64,000 nucleotides of DNA from contig LT599019.1 of assembly GCA_900079685.1 (NCBI GenBank), positions 699,999 to 763,998 on the forward strand. Direction: 5' to 3'. This document shows, one piece after another, positions 1 to 9,534 of the stretch. Both the position numbers and the translations under genes were made by a program. This DNA is from an uncultured delta proteobacterium. Its GTDB lineage: Bacteria; Desulfobacterota; Desulfovibrionia; Desulfovibrionales; Desulfovibrionaceae. The stretch's first letter is position 1, and each line of letters starts with the position of its first letter. A model generated the notes under the pieces. The model was not told where the DNA came from and searched no databases. It saw only the letters and a program-made list of their open reading frames with translations.

Positions 1-552
1 ACGGAATGGTCCGTGTTGCCGGAAGATTACGGAACGTTTCTGACGAGTATTTTCGATGTCTGGCGCAAGCGTGACGTGGGCAAAATCTTTGTCATGAACG
101 TGGAGTGGGCGCTGGCCAACCTCCTCGGGCGGCCCGGCGGCGTCTGCCACCACATGCCGGCCTGCGGGCGCTCGGTGGTGGTCGAGCACACCGGGGACGT
201 CTACGCCTGCGACCATTACGTGTACCCGGAGCACCGCCTCGGCAACATTCTGGAGCATTCCTTCGCGGCCATGGTGGATTCGGAACGGCAGGAGCGGTTC
301 GGCAGGGACAAGCTGGAACGGCTGCCCCAAACCTGCCGGAGTTGCACCATGCTCAAAGGCTGCTGGGGCGGCTGCCCGAAACACCGGTTCATTGTTTCGG
401 GCGGCGAGGCCGTCAACTACCTCTGCGCCGGGTACCGCCGCTTCTTCGGGCATATCGTGCCGTATTTGCGGGCCATGGCGAAAATCATGGCCGACGGCCG
501 CCCGGCATCGGACATTATGGACATGAACCTGGTGTTCGTGACTAGAGAGTAG
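1..552 (+). CDS. anaerobic sulfatase-maturating enzyme (radical SAM), 3' part
   Basis: The reading frame is open from the first base of the window, so the radical-SAM core (CxxxCxxC) lies off the left edge and only the C-terminal SPASM-type region is seen. It has the Cys-rich pattern of anSMEs: CHHMPACGRSVVVEHTGDVYACDHYV, split here as CHHMPACG and YACDHYVYPEH, then CRSCTMLKGCWGGCPKHR, ligands for auxiliary [4Fe-4S] clusters. Enzymes of this family oxidise an active-site Cys or Ser of sulfatases to formylglycine without oxygen. The Cys-type sulfatase at 1432-3090 is the natural partner. A strong hairpin follows the stop. The family call is firm; the missing N terminus cannot be judged. Confidence 0.9.
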   Translation, partial: TEWSVLPEDYGTFLTSIFDVWRKRDVGKIFVMNVEWALANLLGRPGGVCHHMPACGRSVVVEHTGDVYACDHYVYPEHRLGNILEHSFAAMVDSERQERFGRDKLERLPQTCRSCTMLKGCWGGCPKHRFIVSGGEAVNYLCAGYRRFFGHIVPYLRAMAKIMADGRPASDIMDMNLVFVTRE

Positions 553-572
553 CGCCATCATGTAAAACAGCG

Positions 573-609
573 AAGGCGGGGCAGGGTCCGTGACCCGTGC
601 CCCGCCTTT
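573..609. terminator. bidirectional intrinsic terminator
   Basis: An 11-bp G+C-rich stem (573-583 with 598-608) encloses a loop that itself holds a GGGT/ACCC mini-stem, followed by a short T run. It lies between the convergent anSME and lipoprotein genes and can serve both strands. Confidence 0.7.
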
Positions 610-634
610 CAGAGTGCACTGCGCACCGATGCGC

Positions 635-1207
635 TCAGTTGCGCAGCCTTGTGATTTTCTGGCCCTGTACGCCGAGCCCCGCCATCAGCCCCTGCTGCCC
701 GTAAATAAAGGCATAGACGTCGGACCGGAGTGTGGTGCTCGTGAAATCCTGCGCCATTCCCTCATCCACAACAACCACGCTCGGCCCCACGCCGATGGAC
801 CACCCGGCGGAACTGTCGAGATAGCTGAGCGCCGAGGGCGTGACCAGGAACATGGCTTCGGCGAATTCCTGCACCCCCGCCTGCAGGCCGAAGGAGACCG
901 CCGCCGCGTTGTAATAGCCCAGAACCTGCCCGCCGGGAGAGAACAAAACACCGTTGCCGCCGGAACCGCCGACGATCAACCCGGCTTTGAAGATATCGGG
1001 AAAGACGAGGATGGCAACGGAGCGCTTACGCAAGGCTTTCGCATCCAGCGAGTTGGCGTACAGCGTTTCCAGGGAAGCGCGCGCCCTTGTCCGCAAATCG
1101 TCTTCCGAGGCTTGCGACAAACCGGGCCGTTCCATATCGGCGCAAGCGCTGAGCGCTATCACGGAGACAAACAGCAGCAGATGAAGACCTTTATACAATG
1201 CTTTCAT
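635..1207 (-). CDS. Ysc84-domain lipoprotein
   Basis: The protein of about 190 aa starts at the ATG at 1207, which has a GGAG eight bases upstream; a longer frame begins at 1261 but lacks a site. The N terminus MKALYKGLHLLLFVSVIALSAC is split by function into a short basic region, a hydrophobic core and the lipobox LSAC, so it is an exported lipoprotein. The body has the Ysc84/SYLF pattern (AKALRKRSVAILVFPDIFKAG, GGxGGNGVLF, SFGLQAGVQEF, then AFIYGQQGLMAGLGVQG near the end). This fold binds lipids or membranes in other organisms; its bacterial role is unclear. It is transcribed toward the anSME gene. Family call good, function unknown. Confidence 0.8.
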   Translation of the reverse strand: MKALYKGLHLLLFVSVIALSACADMERPGLSQASEDDLRTRARASLETLYANSLDAKALRKRSVAILVFPDIFKAGLIVGGSGGNGVLFSPGGQVLGYYNAAAVSFGLQAGVQEFAEAMFLVTPSALSYLDSSAGWSIGVGPSVVVVDEGMAQDFTSTTLRSDVYAFIYGQQGLMAGLGVQGQKITRLRN

Positions 1208-1370
1208 ACAAACGCTCCGCGTTGATAAGGGTTGTGTTCCGGCGGCGGGCATCGGTTGCATCGCGCTTTTAGCCGCCGGTTTTTTCAGTATATATCAGAA
1301 CGAACGGCATAGGGAAGCCCTCTTGCGGATAATGGCGCAATCCCGCCTCGTTGCGGCGCGGTATTGCGGG

Positions 1371-1395
1371 AAACGCCGCCCATGGGGCGGCGTTT
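1371..1395. terminator. terminator downstream of the sulfatase
   Basis: A perfect 11-bp inverted repeat (1371-1381 with 1385-1395) with a 3-base loop has A residues at one foot and T residues at the other. It sits just after the stop of the minus-strand sulfatase. Confidence 0.65.
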
Positions 1396-1431
1396 CCGAT
1401 TTCACTCCGGCGCGGCGCATCCCGCATTCCG

Positions 1432-3090
1432 TTACAGGGCGACCTGCACCACCGGAGGGTACTTCTTGAGTATTTCCTTGTAGGCGTTCATTTCCGTCTG
1501 CAGCGGCACGCCCATGGGAATGTGCCGGACGCCGATGTGGTCGTTTTCCTGCGGGTTGGTGTACAGGTTGAACATCAGCGTGCCCGCGGGCTTCATGATG
1601 GCTCCGGAAAAACCACCCTGGTAGCCGGTCTGGGTGAAGGCGAACGGCTGCTGCACGAGTTCGAAGAATTTGAATTCATCGATACGCACGGCCGAGAACT
1701 GGCCGTTCCAGAAATAGTGAACCGCCTTGCGGTTGGACTGGCCGTCCTTGGCGAGCAGGAAGGAAGCCTGGTCAATGCCGTCGATGAAGGTCTTGGCCGG
1801 AACCAGCTTGGCCGCTTCCGCGCCCGGCTTGCCGGCGAGGGACAGGCAGGTGTTGAACAGGTCGGAAAGATCGAACAGCCCGTCGGACTTGCGCGGTTCG
1901 ATCATGCCCTTCCAGTACGCGAAGGTAGGCACGCGCACCCCGCCTTCCCAGGTCGAGCCCTTGGCCCCCCGGAACGGCGTACGGCCGTGCGGCGGCACTT
2001 CCGCTTCCGGCCCGTTGTCGGACGTGAAGATGATCAGCGTGTTCTCAAGCTGGCCTGTTTCGGCGAGCGTCTTGTACAGCGCGGCGAAAATGTCGTTCAT
2101 TTCGACCATGGTGTCGCTGTAGGAGGTGCGGGCCGGGGAGCGGCCGGCGTATTTTTCATTCGGGTAGTTGTCGAAATGGCAGCCGCGCGTGCCGTAGTAC
2201 AGGAAGAACGGCTTGTCGCTCTTGGCCATCTTTTTGAGGAACTCCACGCCGTACTGCATCCAGCGCTGGTCCAGGTCTTCCATGTACTTGGGCGTGATGT
2301 CGGCGATGGTTTCCAGCTTGCCGCCGCGCACAGCGTGCACGTCGCCTTTGCTGAACGGCAGGTTCTTGATGTACTCGTAGCGCTCGGGGCTGAGTGCCAC
2401 TTCCGGGTTGAAGTTCGGGTCGCGCCACTCGGTGTACATGTCGGACACGGAATTGAACCCGCGGTAATCGTCAAACCCCACGTTCTGCGGGAGGGACCCT
2501 TCGTTTTCCCCCAGATGCCATTTGCCGATGGCCTGGGTCACGTAGCCCTGATCGCGCAGGAGCTGGGCGATGGTCGTCGTTCCCTCCAGGCCGCCGGGCA
2601 TGCCGTACATGGGGGGGGTCTGGATGCCGTGGTGTATGGAATACTGCCCGGTCAGAATCGTGGCCCGGGTGGGCGAGCAACTCGGCTGCGAATAGGCGGA
2701 GGTCAGGACAAGGCCCTGGCCGGCCACCGCGTCGATATCCGGCGTGGGGTTGCCCACGGCCCCGCCGCCGCCGTTGAAACCAACGTCCATCCAACCCACG
2801 TCGTCGAGAAGGAAGATCAGCACGTTCGGTTTTTTCCCAGTCTTTTTCTCCAGGTCCGCGAGCTTTTGCCTGGTTTCCTTGTCCTGCGCCGGGTGCTGCA
2901 TCACGGGCATCATGTTGTCCGCGATTCTCACGGCCTGGCGGGCGATGTACTGGTTGGGGTGGTCGTATCCGGCGAATCCTTCGCGCCGCGTGGGCGCGGT
3001 GGGGGTATCCGCGGCCAGGGACGGCAGGGGCAACGCCACGGAGGCAGCCACGGCCGAGACCATCGCCTTGGCGAATGTTGCTTTGATCAC
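1432..3090 (-). CDS. arylsulfatase, Cys-type, periplasmic
   Basis: The 552-aa protein has a signal peptide (residues 1 to about 26, ending PSLAA) and the alkaline-phosphatase-like sulfatase fold. Visible features are the metal-binding LLDDVGW at 95-100 and the sulfatase signature CSPTR at 138-142, whose Cys138 would be converted to formylglycine. Because the residue is Cys within CxPxR, either anSME or FGE could mature it; the anSME gene at the left edge and the anaerobic setting favour anSME. It hydrolyses sulfate esters, so the likely role is release of sulfate from host or dietary sulfated compounds in the periplasm. The true substrate cannot be read from sequence. It is followed upstream on the same strand by two outer-membrane barrel genes, suggesting one uptake module. 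Confidence 0.93.
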   Translation of the reverse strand: MIKATFAKAMVSAVAASVALPLPSLAADTPTAPTRREGFAGYDHPNQYIARQAVRIADNMMPVMQHPAQDKETRQKLADLEKKTGKKPNVLIFLLDDVGWMDVGFNGGGGAVGNPTPDIDAVAGQGLVLTSAYSQPSCSPTRATILTGQYSIHHGIQTPPMYGMPGGLEGTTTIAQLLRDQGYVTQAIGKWHLGENEGSLPQNVGFDDYRGFNSVSDMYTEWRDPNFNPEVALSPERYEYIKNLPFSKGDVHAVRGGKLETIADITPKYMEDLDQRWMQYGVEFLKKMAKSDKPFFLYYGTRGCHFDNYPNEKYAGRSPARTSYSDTMVEMNDIFAALYKTLAETGQLENTLIIFTSDNGPEAEVPPHGRTPFRGAKGSTWEGGVRVPTFAYWKGMIEPRKSDGLFDLSDLFNTCLSLAGKPGAEAAKLVPAKTFIDGIDQASFLLAKDGQSNRKAVHYFWNGQFSAVRIDEFKFFELVQQPFAFTQTGYQGGFSGAIMKPAGTLMFNLYTNPQENDHIGVRHIPMGVPLQTEMNAYKEILKKYPPVVQVAL

Positions 3091-3207
3091 GTTTTACTCC
3101 TTTGGGATAAGGCGGTTTTCCAATTCTTTTTCTACCATACAGGCAGGGAGAGACGATTATTTTATTCCGGTCCGGACCGACAAACGCGGCGCACAATCGC
3201 ACCCGCT

Positions 3208-4134
3208 TTAAAACTTCAATGTCATGTTCAGAAAGAAGCCGTCCCCTTCGACGCGGTTTTTAACGTGAAATTCCGGCGCCCAGTTCAGGTTGACGGTAAA
3301 CTCGTGCTCACCGCCCGCGCTGTACTTGAGCATGGGACCGACGGAGAAGGACCGGCCGCGAAAGCCGCCCAGCTGATCGGCAAGGGCGCCCTCGTCGTCG
3401 GTGAACTGGTACAGCACGGAGCCGAAAACACCGGCGCCGAACCCTTCGTATGTCCAGAGCAGGGTCGCGTCGGCGTGGAGCATTTCCCCGCTGCGGTAAT
3501 GGGTGTCGTTATTCCAGGTGCTGATGTCCACGCCCGCGGTGATCGAGAAGTCGATATGCTTCTCTGGGTTGACGTAGGTGTAGGCCAGGCTCGGCGTGAA
3601 GGTCCAGCAGTTCAGCCCGATATTGGCAAGGTTGTCCTTGTCGTAGTCGCCCGTGGGCATATAGATGGTGACGTTGGCCGTGGCCAAGTGCGGCCCGTCG
3701 TGCCAGCCGACGGCCGGGGTGAGCATGATGTCCCCGAGGCTTGTGGCGCGGTCGGAGGTCCACAACGATCCGGCGCCGGCCTTGATGTACAGGGTCTGGA
3801 GCGGCACCGTCAGGCCCAGGCCGACGCTCATGTTCTTGCCGGGGGTCCATTCGGGAACGTACACGCCGGTCAGCGCCGTACTGAAGTATTCGACGTCCAC
3901 CTTGCTTTTCAGGTCGCGCCCGATGGGGAGTTGAATGTCCTTCTTGGCCGAGCCTTTATAGAAGAAGGTGGAGCTTTGCATGTAGAAACCGGGGACCGGC
4001 GGCACTATCTGGCTGGCCGGTCCAGCAAACACGCCGGGGATATAGCGGCCGAACGCGTTTTCCGTCGCCAGCGCCGGCAGGGGCGGCAGACATATCGAGG
4101 CCATAAGCAGCGCCGTCAGTAAATACTTACGCAT
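3208..4134 (-). CDS. outer-membrane barrel of the phenol-MetA/SphA-like type
   Basis: The 308-aa protein has a clear signal peptide (MRKYLLTALLMASICLPPLP then ALA) and a body of alternating amphipathic strands with many Gly, Tyr and Thr residues. It ends FFLNMTLKF, the terminal aromatic residue typical of BAM-inserted barrels. The pattern (GYYxQSSTFFYKGSAKKD-like start, GDIMLTPAVGWHDG, YMPTGDYDKDNLANIG) matches the Phenol_MetA_deg/transporter family, whose members form channels for hydrophobic or aromatic compounds. It lies between the sulfatase and a second barrel, all on the minus strand, so it may bring sulfate esters or their products across the outer membrane. The substrate is inferred from context only. 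Confidence 0.8.
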   Translation of the reverse strand: MRKYLLTALLMASICLPPLPALATENAFGRYIPGVFAGPASQIVPPVPGFYMQSSTFFYKGSAKKDIQLPIGRDLKSKVDVEYFSTALTGVYVPEWTPGKNMSVGLGLTVPLQTLYIKAGAGSLWTSDRATSLGDIMLTPAVGWHDGPHLATANVTIYMPTGDYDKDNLANIGLNCWTFTPSLAYTYVNPEKHIDFSITAGVDISTWNNDTHYRSGEMLHADATLLWTYEGFGAGVFGSVLYQFTDDEGALADQLGGFRGRSFSVGPMLKYSAGGEHEFTVNLNWAPEFHVKNRVEGDGFFLNMTLKF

Positions 4135-4182
4135 AATCTCTTCTCCTGTACGCTGGGCATTGCCGGGTTAACGATTCGCCGA

Positions 4183-5058
4183 TCAAAAGAAAAAGCCGAT
4201 CCGCGCTTCCACCTTGAAATCGTACACGTGATAGTCCTGGATGATCGGAACGCCCACCTCCACGCTGGTAACGATGTCCCTTGTGAGCATTTTGCCCACC
4301 AGAACGTTGGCGGGCACGAACCAGCGGCCGGAATCGCCGGGCCGTTTGTCACCGAGGTTGCAGCGGATGTCCGTGCTGGGGAAGAGGTTGACGAACCATT
4401 GATCCGGCAGCGGGATATTCACCATGGGAGCGAGCTGCAGTTCATTCACCTTTGTGGCGTCGGAGCGGCTTTCGGCAAAATCTTTATCCCAGCGGGCGGC
4501 CAGAGCCACCCAACTGCCGGTGAGCATCTCGGGCGTGGCCCAGCGCATGCCGAGGGTGGGCACCACCCTGTATTTGCCCATGCCCATCTCGTCCTCGGTG
4601 GCGGTGGGGAGAATGATCTGCGCCCCGGCGGCCCAGGCGAAGCGCTCGCTCGCGATGTTCACGAGCATCGCCTGCGCCAGAACGTCGCTTACCCCGAAGT
4701 GGGTGTTGCCCTGGGTGTTGTCCTTGCTGACGCGGTCGGTGAACATGAGCGGGAGATCCAGCCGGGTGGCGAGTTTCCACCTGGGGCCGAGATCAAAGGG
4801 CTTGTCCATGCGAACGGTGACGATGTGCGCGTCGTCCTTGCTCCCGCTCAGGTGGGGGGAGTTCTGGTATTCGTAACGCAAATCGACGCGCGTCAGCGGC
4901 CTGGTCATGTCCTGCCCGTTGTTGACCGCCTCACCGCCCGCCCGTTCGTGAGCCTGAGGGGTCTTCCCGCCGTCCTCCGGGCTTTGCGCCGCAGTGGCGG
5001 CGGGAGCCCCGCACACGATCAGAGCCGCCAGAAGACACCATGCCGTACGTTTCATCAA
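4183..5058 (-). CDS. outer-membrane barrel/transporter-like protein
   Basis: The 291-aa protein has a signal peptide (MMKRTAWCLLAALIVCGAPA, cleaved near TAAQ) and a short charged linker, then repeated beta strands such as VTVRMDKPFDLGPRWKLATR and MLTGSWVALAARWDKDF, ending KVEARIGFFF with a terminal Phe. It resembles the generic transporter/MetA-pathway barrel family and is probably the first gene of the minus-strand unit that continues into the second barrel (48-bp gap). Two start Met codons are adjacent; either could be used. A Fur-like palindrome lies about 230 bp upstream. The role as an outer-membrane channel for sulfated or aromatic compounds is an inference from neighbours. Confidence 0.72.
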   Translation of the reverse strand: MMKRTAWCLLAALIVCGAPAATAAQSPEDGGKTPQAHERAGGEAVNNGQDMTRPLTRVDLRYEYQNSPHLSGSKDDAHIVTVRMDKPFDLGPRWKLATRLDLPLMFTDRVSKDNTQGNTHFGVSDVLAQAMLVNIASERFAWAAGAQIILPTATEDEMGMGKYRVVPTLGMRWATPEMLTGSWVALAARWDKDFAESRSDATKVNELQLAPMVNIPLPDQWFVNLFPSTDIRCNLGDKRPGDSGRWFVPANVLVGKMLTRDIVTSVEVGVPIIQDYHVYDFKVEARIGFFF

Positions 5059-5632
5059 GAATACCTGTTGCCCGGTTGTGCAGGATGAAGCCCACGGCCA
5101 TGGGATCCGCCCAGCAACGTTGCGTGAAATACAGAAAAATCATCCCACTATAGTGATAGAATGACGGCAGTCTAAGCTTCTGGAAGATCCGGGCTCAATT
5201 ATTATAAAAAGAAGCATGGCACGAATAACGCGTATAAAATTGCTCAAATTTTTCAGGCATGAAAGTAAATAATCAATAATTTGATGATAATGATTATAAT
5301 CATTGATGCCATAACTGTATAATAAAACTCACTATGAAATAATCTATGCGTATATAATAAAAAAATAACACTCCAGAGAATTATAACGCGTGACGGAAAA
5401 GGCCGATAAACACTCTAGCGGAATAGGTCACCATTCTTATCTCTTTCCGTTATGCCGAGCATTATTGACGCGGACTGCCTCTTACGGAGTATCCTCCCGC
5501 ATGGAAGGAAGTTTTGCACACCCTATTGATAAAAAAAATTATTCCGCTACTGTCGGTATATCTACTCTTGCGTGGAGGTCCGTTTTCAACGGACCGCCGG
5601 CACGTCTCGCCGTTGCCGATAAGGGATAAAAT
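5059..5632. other. AT-rich divergent promoter region
   Basis: This 574-bp stretch separates the minus-strand barrel genes from the plus-strand diguanylate cyclase and is far richer in A+T than its surroundings. It contains a near-Fur-box palindrome at 5289-5304 and several TATAAT-like hexamers. A 79-codon GTG-started frame at 5390-5629 has no recognisable features and is not called. Confidence 0.6.
5289..5304. promoter_or_regulatory. possible Fur-type operator
   Basis: AATGATTATAATCATT is a perfect 16-bp palindrome preceded by GAT, close to the Fur consensus of overlapping GATAAT hexamers. It lies in the divergent promoter between the outer-membrane protein genes and the membrane diguanylate cyclase. 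Position and symmetry support an operator; the regulator is a guess. Confidence 0.4.
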
Positions 5633-7174
5633 ATGTTTAAAAACAATATGTTAAAAACAGAAGACGGTTTCAAATACATTAACAGACGGTACGCCACGGC
5701 CTTGCTGTTGACGGCGTCTTTGCTGCTCGTTAGCCAGATCATCATCCAACTGACCATCATCAACATGAAAAGCGACGCCAGAGTGGTCAATATATCCGGC
5801 CGCCAGCGCATGCTCAGCCAGAAAATAACGAAATGCTCCTTCGGCCTGCTGCTGTTCGAAAAAAACGGCGTGCGCGAAACGTTTGTCACAGAGCTGACCG
5901 CCGCGCGCGACCTGTGGAAAAAATCCCACGAGGCCCTACGCTATGGCAGCGAGGAAATGCATCTGCCGGGCGGGGGGAGCGACGCCGTCGAAGCGCTGTA
6001 CGCGAAGATGGAACCCCACTATCAAGCCATGTTGCAGGCGGTAGCGGTCATTCTCGCGCTTGAGGAACACGGGGATACGAACCAGCGGATACTGCAGGAC
6101 AGTGCACTGGCCATCCGCGCCAACGAGAGGGAATTTTTGCAGTACATGGACAAAATCGTCTTCCAGTACGACGACGAGTCCAACACCAAACTGCTCCATC
6201 TCCAAATTCTCGAATGCACCATTTTGCTGATCGCGCTGTTCGTGCTGGCGCTGGAGTGGCGCGTGGTGTTCAAACCGGCCCAGAAAGAAATCAAGGCCGG
6301 TTTCGACAGCATGAAGAAGAACGAGGAATACCTTAACCAGCTGTTTGAAACCACGCCCACGATGACCATTTTATTCGACGCCGCCACCTTGAAGGCCGTC
6401 AAATACAACGCCATGGCCGTGCAGCTGGTGCGCGAGTGGCTCGGCGTGGACCTTACCGAAGAGACCACCTTCGCCCAAATCCTGCCCGGCCCGGCGGAAG
6501 ACGAGGGGTTCAGCGAGCGCCTCCTTGAAAAGATCAGGGCGGAAAAGGAATTTTCCAATCTGGAAGCCGGCATCACCGAAGGGCAGATCGTGCTGCTGTC
6601 GGCCAAAACCCTGACCTCCGGCGATAAGACCTTGTACCTCGTCGGCCTTTCCGACATCACAACCCTCAAGCAGGTGGCCACCTTCGACAGCATGACCGCC
6701 ATGCTCAACCGCCGCGCCGGGCTCGAGCTTCTGGAATATCTGTTCGGGGAGTGCGCCGGAAACCGGGCCGACATGTCCCTCTGCTTCATCGATATCGACC
6801 GGTTGAAGCACGTGAACGACTCGCACGGCCACCAGGAAGGCGACTGGTACATCAAAACCGTGGCCCAGACCATCCTCCGAGAGGCGGGCGACGCATACAA
6901 GGGCATACGCTACGGCGGGGACGAGCTCATTCTGGTCACGGAAAACGCGGACTGGGAAACGTTCGACACGCTCATGCGCAAGGTCAACGACGATCTATAC
7001 GATATCGGGCACATGCGTTTCAAACCGTACACCATGAGCGTCAGCTACGGCATCGTGACATACAGCCAGAAGCGATATCGCGACATCAGCGACTTTATCG
7101 AGGAAGCGGATATGTGCATGTACGAAAATAAAAAATGCAAACGGGCGCAACGCGCGACGGAAGAGGGCTGTTAA
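5633..7174 (+). CDS. membrane diguanylate cyclase with PilJ-type sensor
   Basis: The 513-aa protein has two membrane helices (about 21-43 and 192-210) flanking a periplasmic PilJ/type IV-pilus methyl-accepting-like region that begins VVNISGRQRMLSQKI (51-65). A PAS-like segment follows (about 235-345) and a GGDEF domain ends the protein, with DIDRLKHVNDSHGHQEGD at about 387-404 and the active-site loop GGDEL at 429-433. The fifth residue is Leu instead of Phe, a tolerated variant in several active cyclases. The expected product is cyclic di-GMP, made at the inner membrane in response to a periplasmic signal. Other PilJ-type sensors bind nitrate or nitrite, but the ligand here is unknown. An AAGGGA site precedes the ATG. 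Confidence 0.88.
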   Translation: MFKNNMLKTEDGFKYINRRYATALLLTASLLLVSQIIIQLTIINMKSDARVVNISGRQRMLSQKITKCSFGLLLFEKNGVRETFVTELTAARDLWKKSHEALRYGSEEMHLPGGGSDAVEALYAKMEPHYQAMLQAVAVILALEEHGDTNQRILQDSALAIRANEREFLQYMDKIVFQYDDESNTKLLHLQILECTILLIALFVLALEWRVVFKPAQKEIKAGFDSMKKNEEYLNQLFETTPTMTILFDAATLKAVKYNAMAVQLVREWLGVDLTEETTFAQILPGPAEDEGFSERLLEKIRAEKEFSNLEAGITEGQIVLLSAKTLTSGDKTLYLVGLSDITTLKQVATFDSMTAMLNRRAGLELLEYLFGECAGNRADMSLCFIDIDRLKHVNDSHGHQEGDWYIKTVAQTILREAGDAYKGIRYGGDELILVTENADWETFDTLMRKVNDDLYDIGHMRFKPYTMSVSYGIVTYSQKRYRDISDFIEEADMCMYENKKCKRAQRATEEGC

Positions 7175-7269
7175 CTCCCCGGCAAAACGTCCATAATTTG
7201 TCTTTACAGCAACGGGCCGGACGCGGTAGCGGAACGTTTGACAGTCAAAGCCCGTCAAACGAGAGGCCC

Positions 7270-8499
7270 ATGCGATACAACCGATACAGCGTGCTGACGA
7301 TGGCCTGCCACGTCTGCACGGATATAAACCAAGGCGCCTTGCCCGCGCTTCTCCCCTTTCTGGTGCTTCACAAAGACATCAGTTACGCCTCCGCCGCGGG
7401 CCTCATTTTTGCCGCCAACTCCATGTCGTCCGTGGTCCAGCCGCTTTTCGGGTATCTGGGGGACAGGGTTTCCTGGCCCTGGCTGATGGGGCTCGGCGCG
7501 TTTCTGGCGGGCGGGGGCCTCGCCCTTGTCGGGTTCCTCGACAGTTACTGGAGCATTTTTGCCGCCGTTGCCGTTTCCGGCATCGGCGTGGCCCTTTTCC
7601 ACCCCGAGGGCGGCAGAGTGGCCAACCTTGCCGCCGGGGACCGCAAGGGCGCGGGAATCGCCATTTTCTCCGTCGGCGGCAATATCGGGTTCGCGCTGGG
7701 GCCGGTGATCGCGTCGGTTGCCCTGGCTACCATGGGCCTCAAGGGAACCATCGTGTTCCTGATACCGGCCGTCGCCATGGCGGCGGTCATTCTCGCGTCC
7801 CTTGGCGGCCTGAACCGCCTCGCCGCGGAATCGCGGCGCGGCAAGACCGGCGGGAAGCATGCGCCGGCCAAAGACGACTGGAAATCATTTTTCAAGGTAT
7901 CGGCGTGCCTTACGAGCCGGTCGGTGGTCGCCTACGGCCTGACCACCTTCATACCGCTCTACTTTGCCGTCGTGCTGCTGCTGCCTGAGGCTTCCGCGAG
8001 CGCCACCCTGACCTTGTATTCCGTGATGACCGCCGTCGCGACGCTGCTCGGCGGCCAGGCCGCGGACCGGTTTGGGTTCAGCCGCGTCATAAAAGGCGGT
8101 TTTGTGTTCCTGGTCCCCCTGATGCTGATTTTCCCCCTGATCGGCAATGTGCCCCTGGCGATTTTCCTGTTGGTTCCCATAGCTCTGGCCATCAACACCC
8201 CGCAAGCGGCGATGATCGCCCTGGGCCAGAAATTTATGTCCAACCATATCGGCACCTCGTCCGGCATCATGTTCGGCCTTGCCGTCAGCATCGGCGGCAT
8301 GGTCGCCCCCGGCATCGGGTGGATCGGCGACCGCTACGGGCTGACGATGGCCATGTACGCCGTCGCGTCGTTCGCGGTGCTGACGATGCTTCTTGCGCTC
8401 CTTATCCCGGGCAGCCCGCGAGCCGTGGAAAATCCGAAGCAACACCCTGTTGATGACGCCCAGCCCCGCCCGGAACCGGACAACACCGCATCGCGCTGA
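7270..8499 (+). CDS. MFS transporter, fosmidomycin-resistance (Fsr) type
   Basis: The ATG at 7270 is chosen because GAGAGG stands just upstream and the protein then starts MRYNRYSVLTMACHVCTDIN, the usual Fsr-like N terminus with the DxNQGxLPALLPFL motif; an upstream ATG at 7135 overlaps the preceding gene. The 409-aa product has about 12 membrane helices, a HPEGGR motif after helix 4 and a long basic central loop (SRRGKTGGKHAPAKDD). Relatives are drug-proton antiporters of the inner membrane; the physiological substrate is often unknown. It is 95 bp downstream of the cyclase gene and may be separately transcribed. Confidence 0.85.
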   Translation: MRYNRYSVLTMACHVCTDINQGALPALLPFLVLHKDISYASAAGLIFAANSMSSVVQPLFGYLGDRVSWPWLMGLGAFLAGGGLALVGFLDSYWSIFAAVAVSGIGVALFHPEGGRVANLAAGDRKGAGIAIFSVGGNIGFALGPVIASVALATMGLKGTIVFLIPAVAMAAVILASLGGLNRLAAESRRGKTGGKHAPAKDDWKSFFKVSACLTSRSVVAYGLTTFIPLYFAVVLLLPEASASATLTLYSVMTAVATLLGGQAADRFGFSRVIKGGFVFLVPLMLIFPLIGNVPLAIFLLVPIALAINTPQAAMIALGQKFMSNHIGTSSGIMFGLAVSIGGMVAPGIGWIGDRYGLTMAMYAVASFAVLTMLLALLIPGSPRAVENPKQHPVDDAQPRPEPDNTASR

Positions 8500-9534
8500 T
8501 GACATTTTTCCGCATTTATGGCATGGAGAAACGAGAAAAGCTCACAGTTCGTTTGCTTTTTTGAAATGTTTATAGAAAAACCGGTAACGGCGCTCCGAAG
8601 TCTGACTCCAAACCTTGCGTACGAGTACAGCGTGTTGCGCCAAAAACGCCCCGGATGCTTGTGATGCGATTGAAGCGTGCCATACTGCCCCTGCTCTTTT
8701 CGGCGATTGCCGCGCTTTTTTGCGCGGCGGGGCTTTATGGCAATGCCTCCCCCCCGGTTCACGCCTCCGCCGAAAATGTCCACGCGCTCCTGAAAAGCAG
8801 CTTCGCCGCTGATGCCCCTGCCTGCCTCCTGACCGAAACGCACGGCCTGTCCCCTCGCCCCACGGACGATGGGGCGGTGGGCGCATTCCAGGGAAAGAAC
8901 TCCCCGCAAGGCGCTGTTACCGCCCGCATTGAGACCCGCCTGCTTACCGGGCTCCACGGCATGGGGCAGAAAAAGAAATCCGCTTCCGCCCTCGGCGAGA
9001 AGCTGTTTGAACCGTACCCGCCGCCGCGGCAGGTAATGCGCTTTTCCTGCTTTGGCCCGCTTTTGCCGGCCAAAAGCAACGCATACGAAAAATTCCCCTT
9101 TGATCCCCGGAGCCCCTGCTCCTCTTTCCTGGGGTGACGAAAGCCGCGTAAGTCCGGACTCTTTGCCTTTTCGCAGGCCGCAAGAGCCCTGACAACGCCC
9201 TTCTCCCCCACCCGCAACCGTATCCGAACCATACCGGCGCTTCCAGATGGAGCCACCGCAACGCCTGTTCCCTGAACCGGTGTTCCGGCCGTGCAGCAAA
9301 ACCGCGCATACCCGGCGGCGCGCTTATGCACCACAAACCCCGTGAAAACGGCGGCAGGTGCCCGCGCCCTCCCGGCCAAAGCCCGCTTTCTGTGCCGCCG
9401 GAAAGCCCACGGCTGCAAACCGGCTGCCGTCGGCAACGCTCCATGCGGGACAGCCGCCCCCACGAGCCACGGGCCGGGCGCATGACGGCTCAACACCCCG
9501 GATTCTTTCCGCGGGCTTCTTTTCGGAGGTACTT
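8500..9534. other. about 1 kb without a confident gene
   Basis: Between the two MFS genes lies G+C-rich DNA in which long open frames occur on both strands, as expected from base composition, with no recognisable domain. The one candidate with a signal-like N terminus (8664-9137) is listed separately at low confidence. The last 20 bases contain the CGGAGGT ribosome-binding site of the gene at 9535. Confidence 0.5.
8664..9137 (+). CDS. doubtful small secreted protein
   Basis: The frame gives about 157 aa beginning MRLKRAILPLLFSAIAAL, which looks like a basic region plus hydrophobic signal segment, followed by low-complexity sequence rich in Pro, Ser and Ala without a domain. No good ribosome-binding site precedes it. 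It may be a decayed gene or chance. Confidence 0.2.
   Translation: MRLKRAILPLLFSAIAALFCAAGLYGNASPPVHASAENVHALLKSSFAADAPACLLTETHGLSPRPTDDGAVGAFQGKNSPQGAVTARIETRLLTGLHGMGQKKKSASALGEKLFEPYPPPRQVMRFSCFGPLLPAKSNAYEKFPFDPRSPCSSFLG

Noticed and set aside
1351..4122. A 923-codon plus-strand open frame opposite the sulfatase and barrel genes
   Set aside because: It is antisense to two well-supported genes, has low-complexity Gly/His/Arg-rich sequence and no domain; it results from high G+C content.
5390..5629. 79-codon GTG-started frame upstream of the diguanylate cyclase
   Set aside because: No convincing ribosome site, no domain, and composition like noncoding leader DNA.
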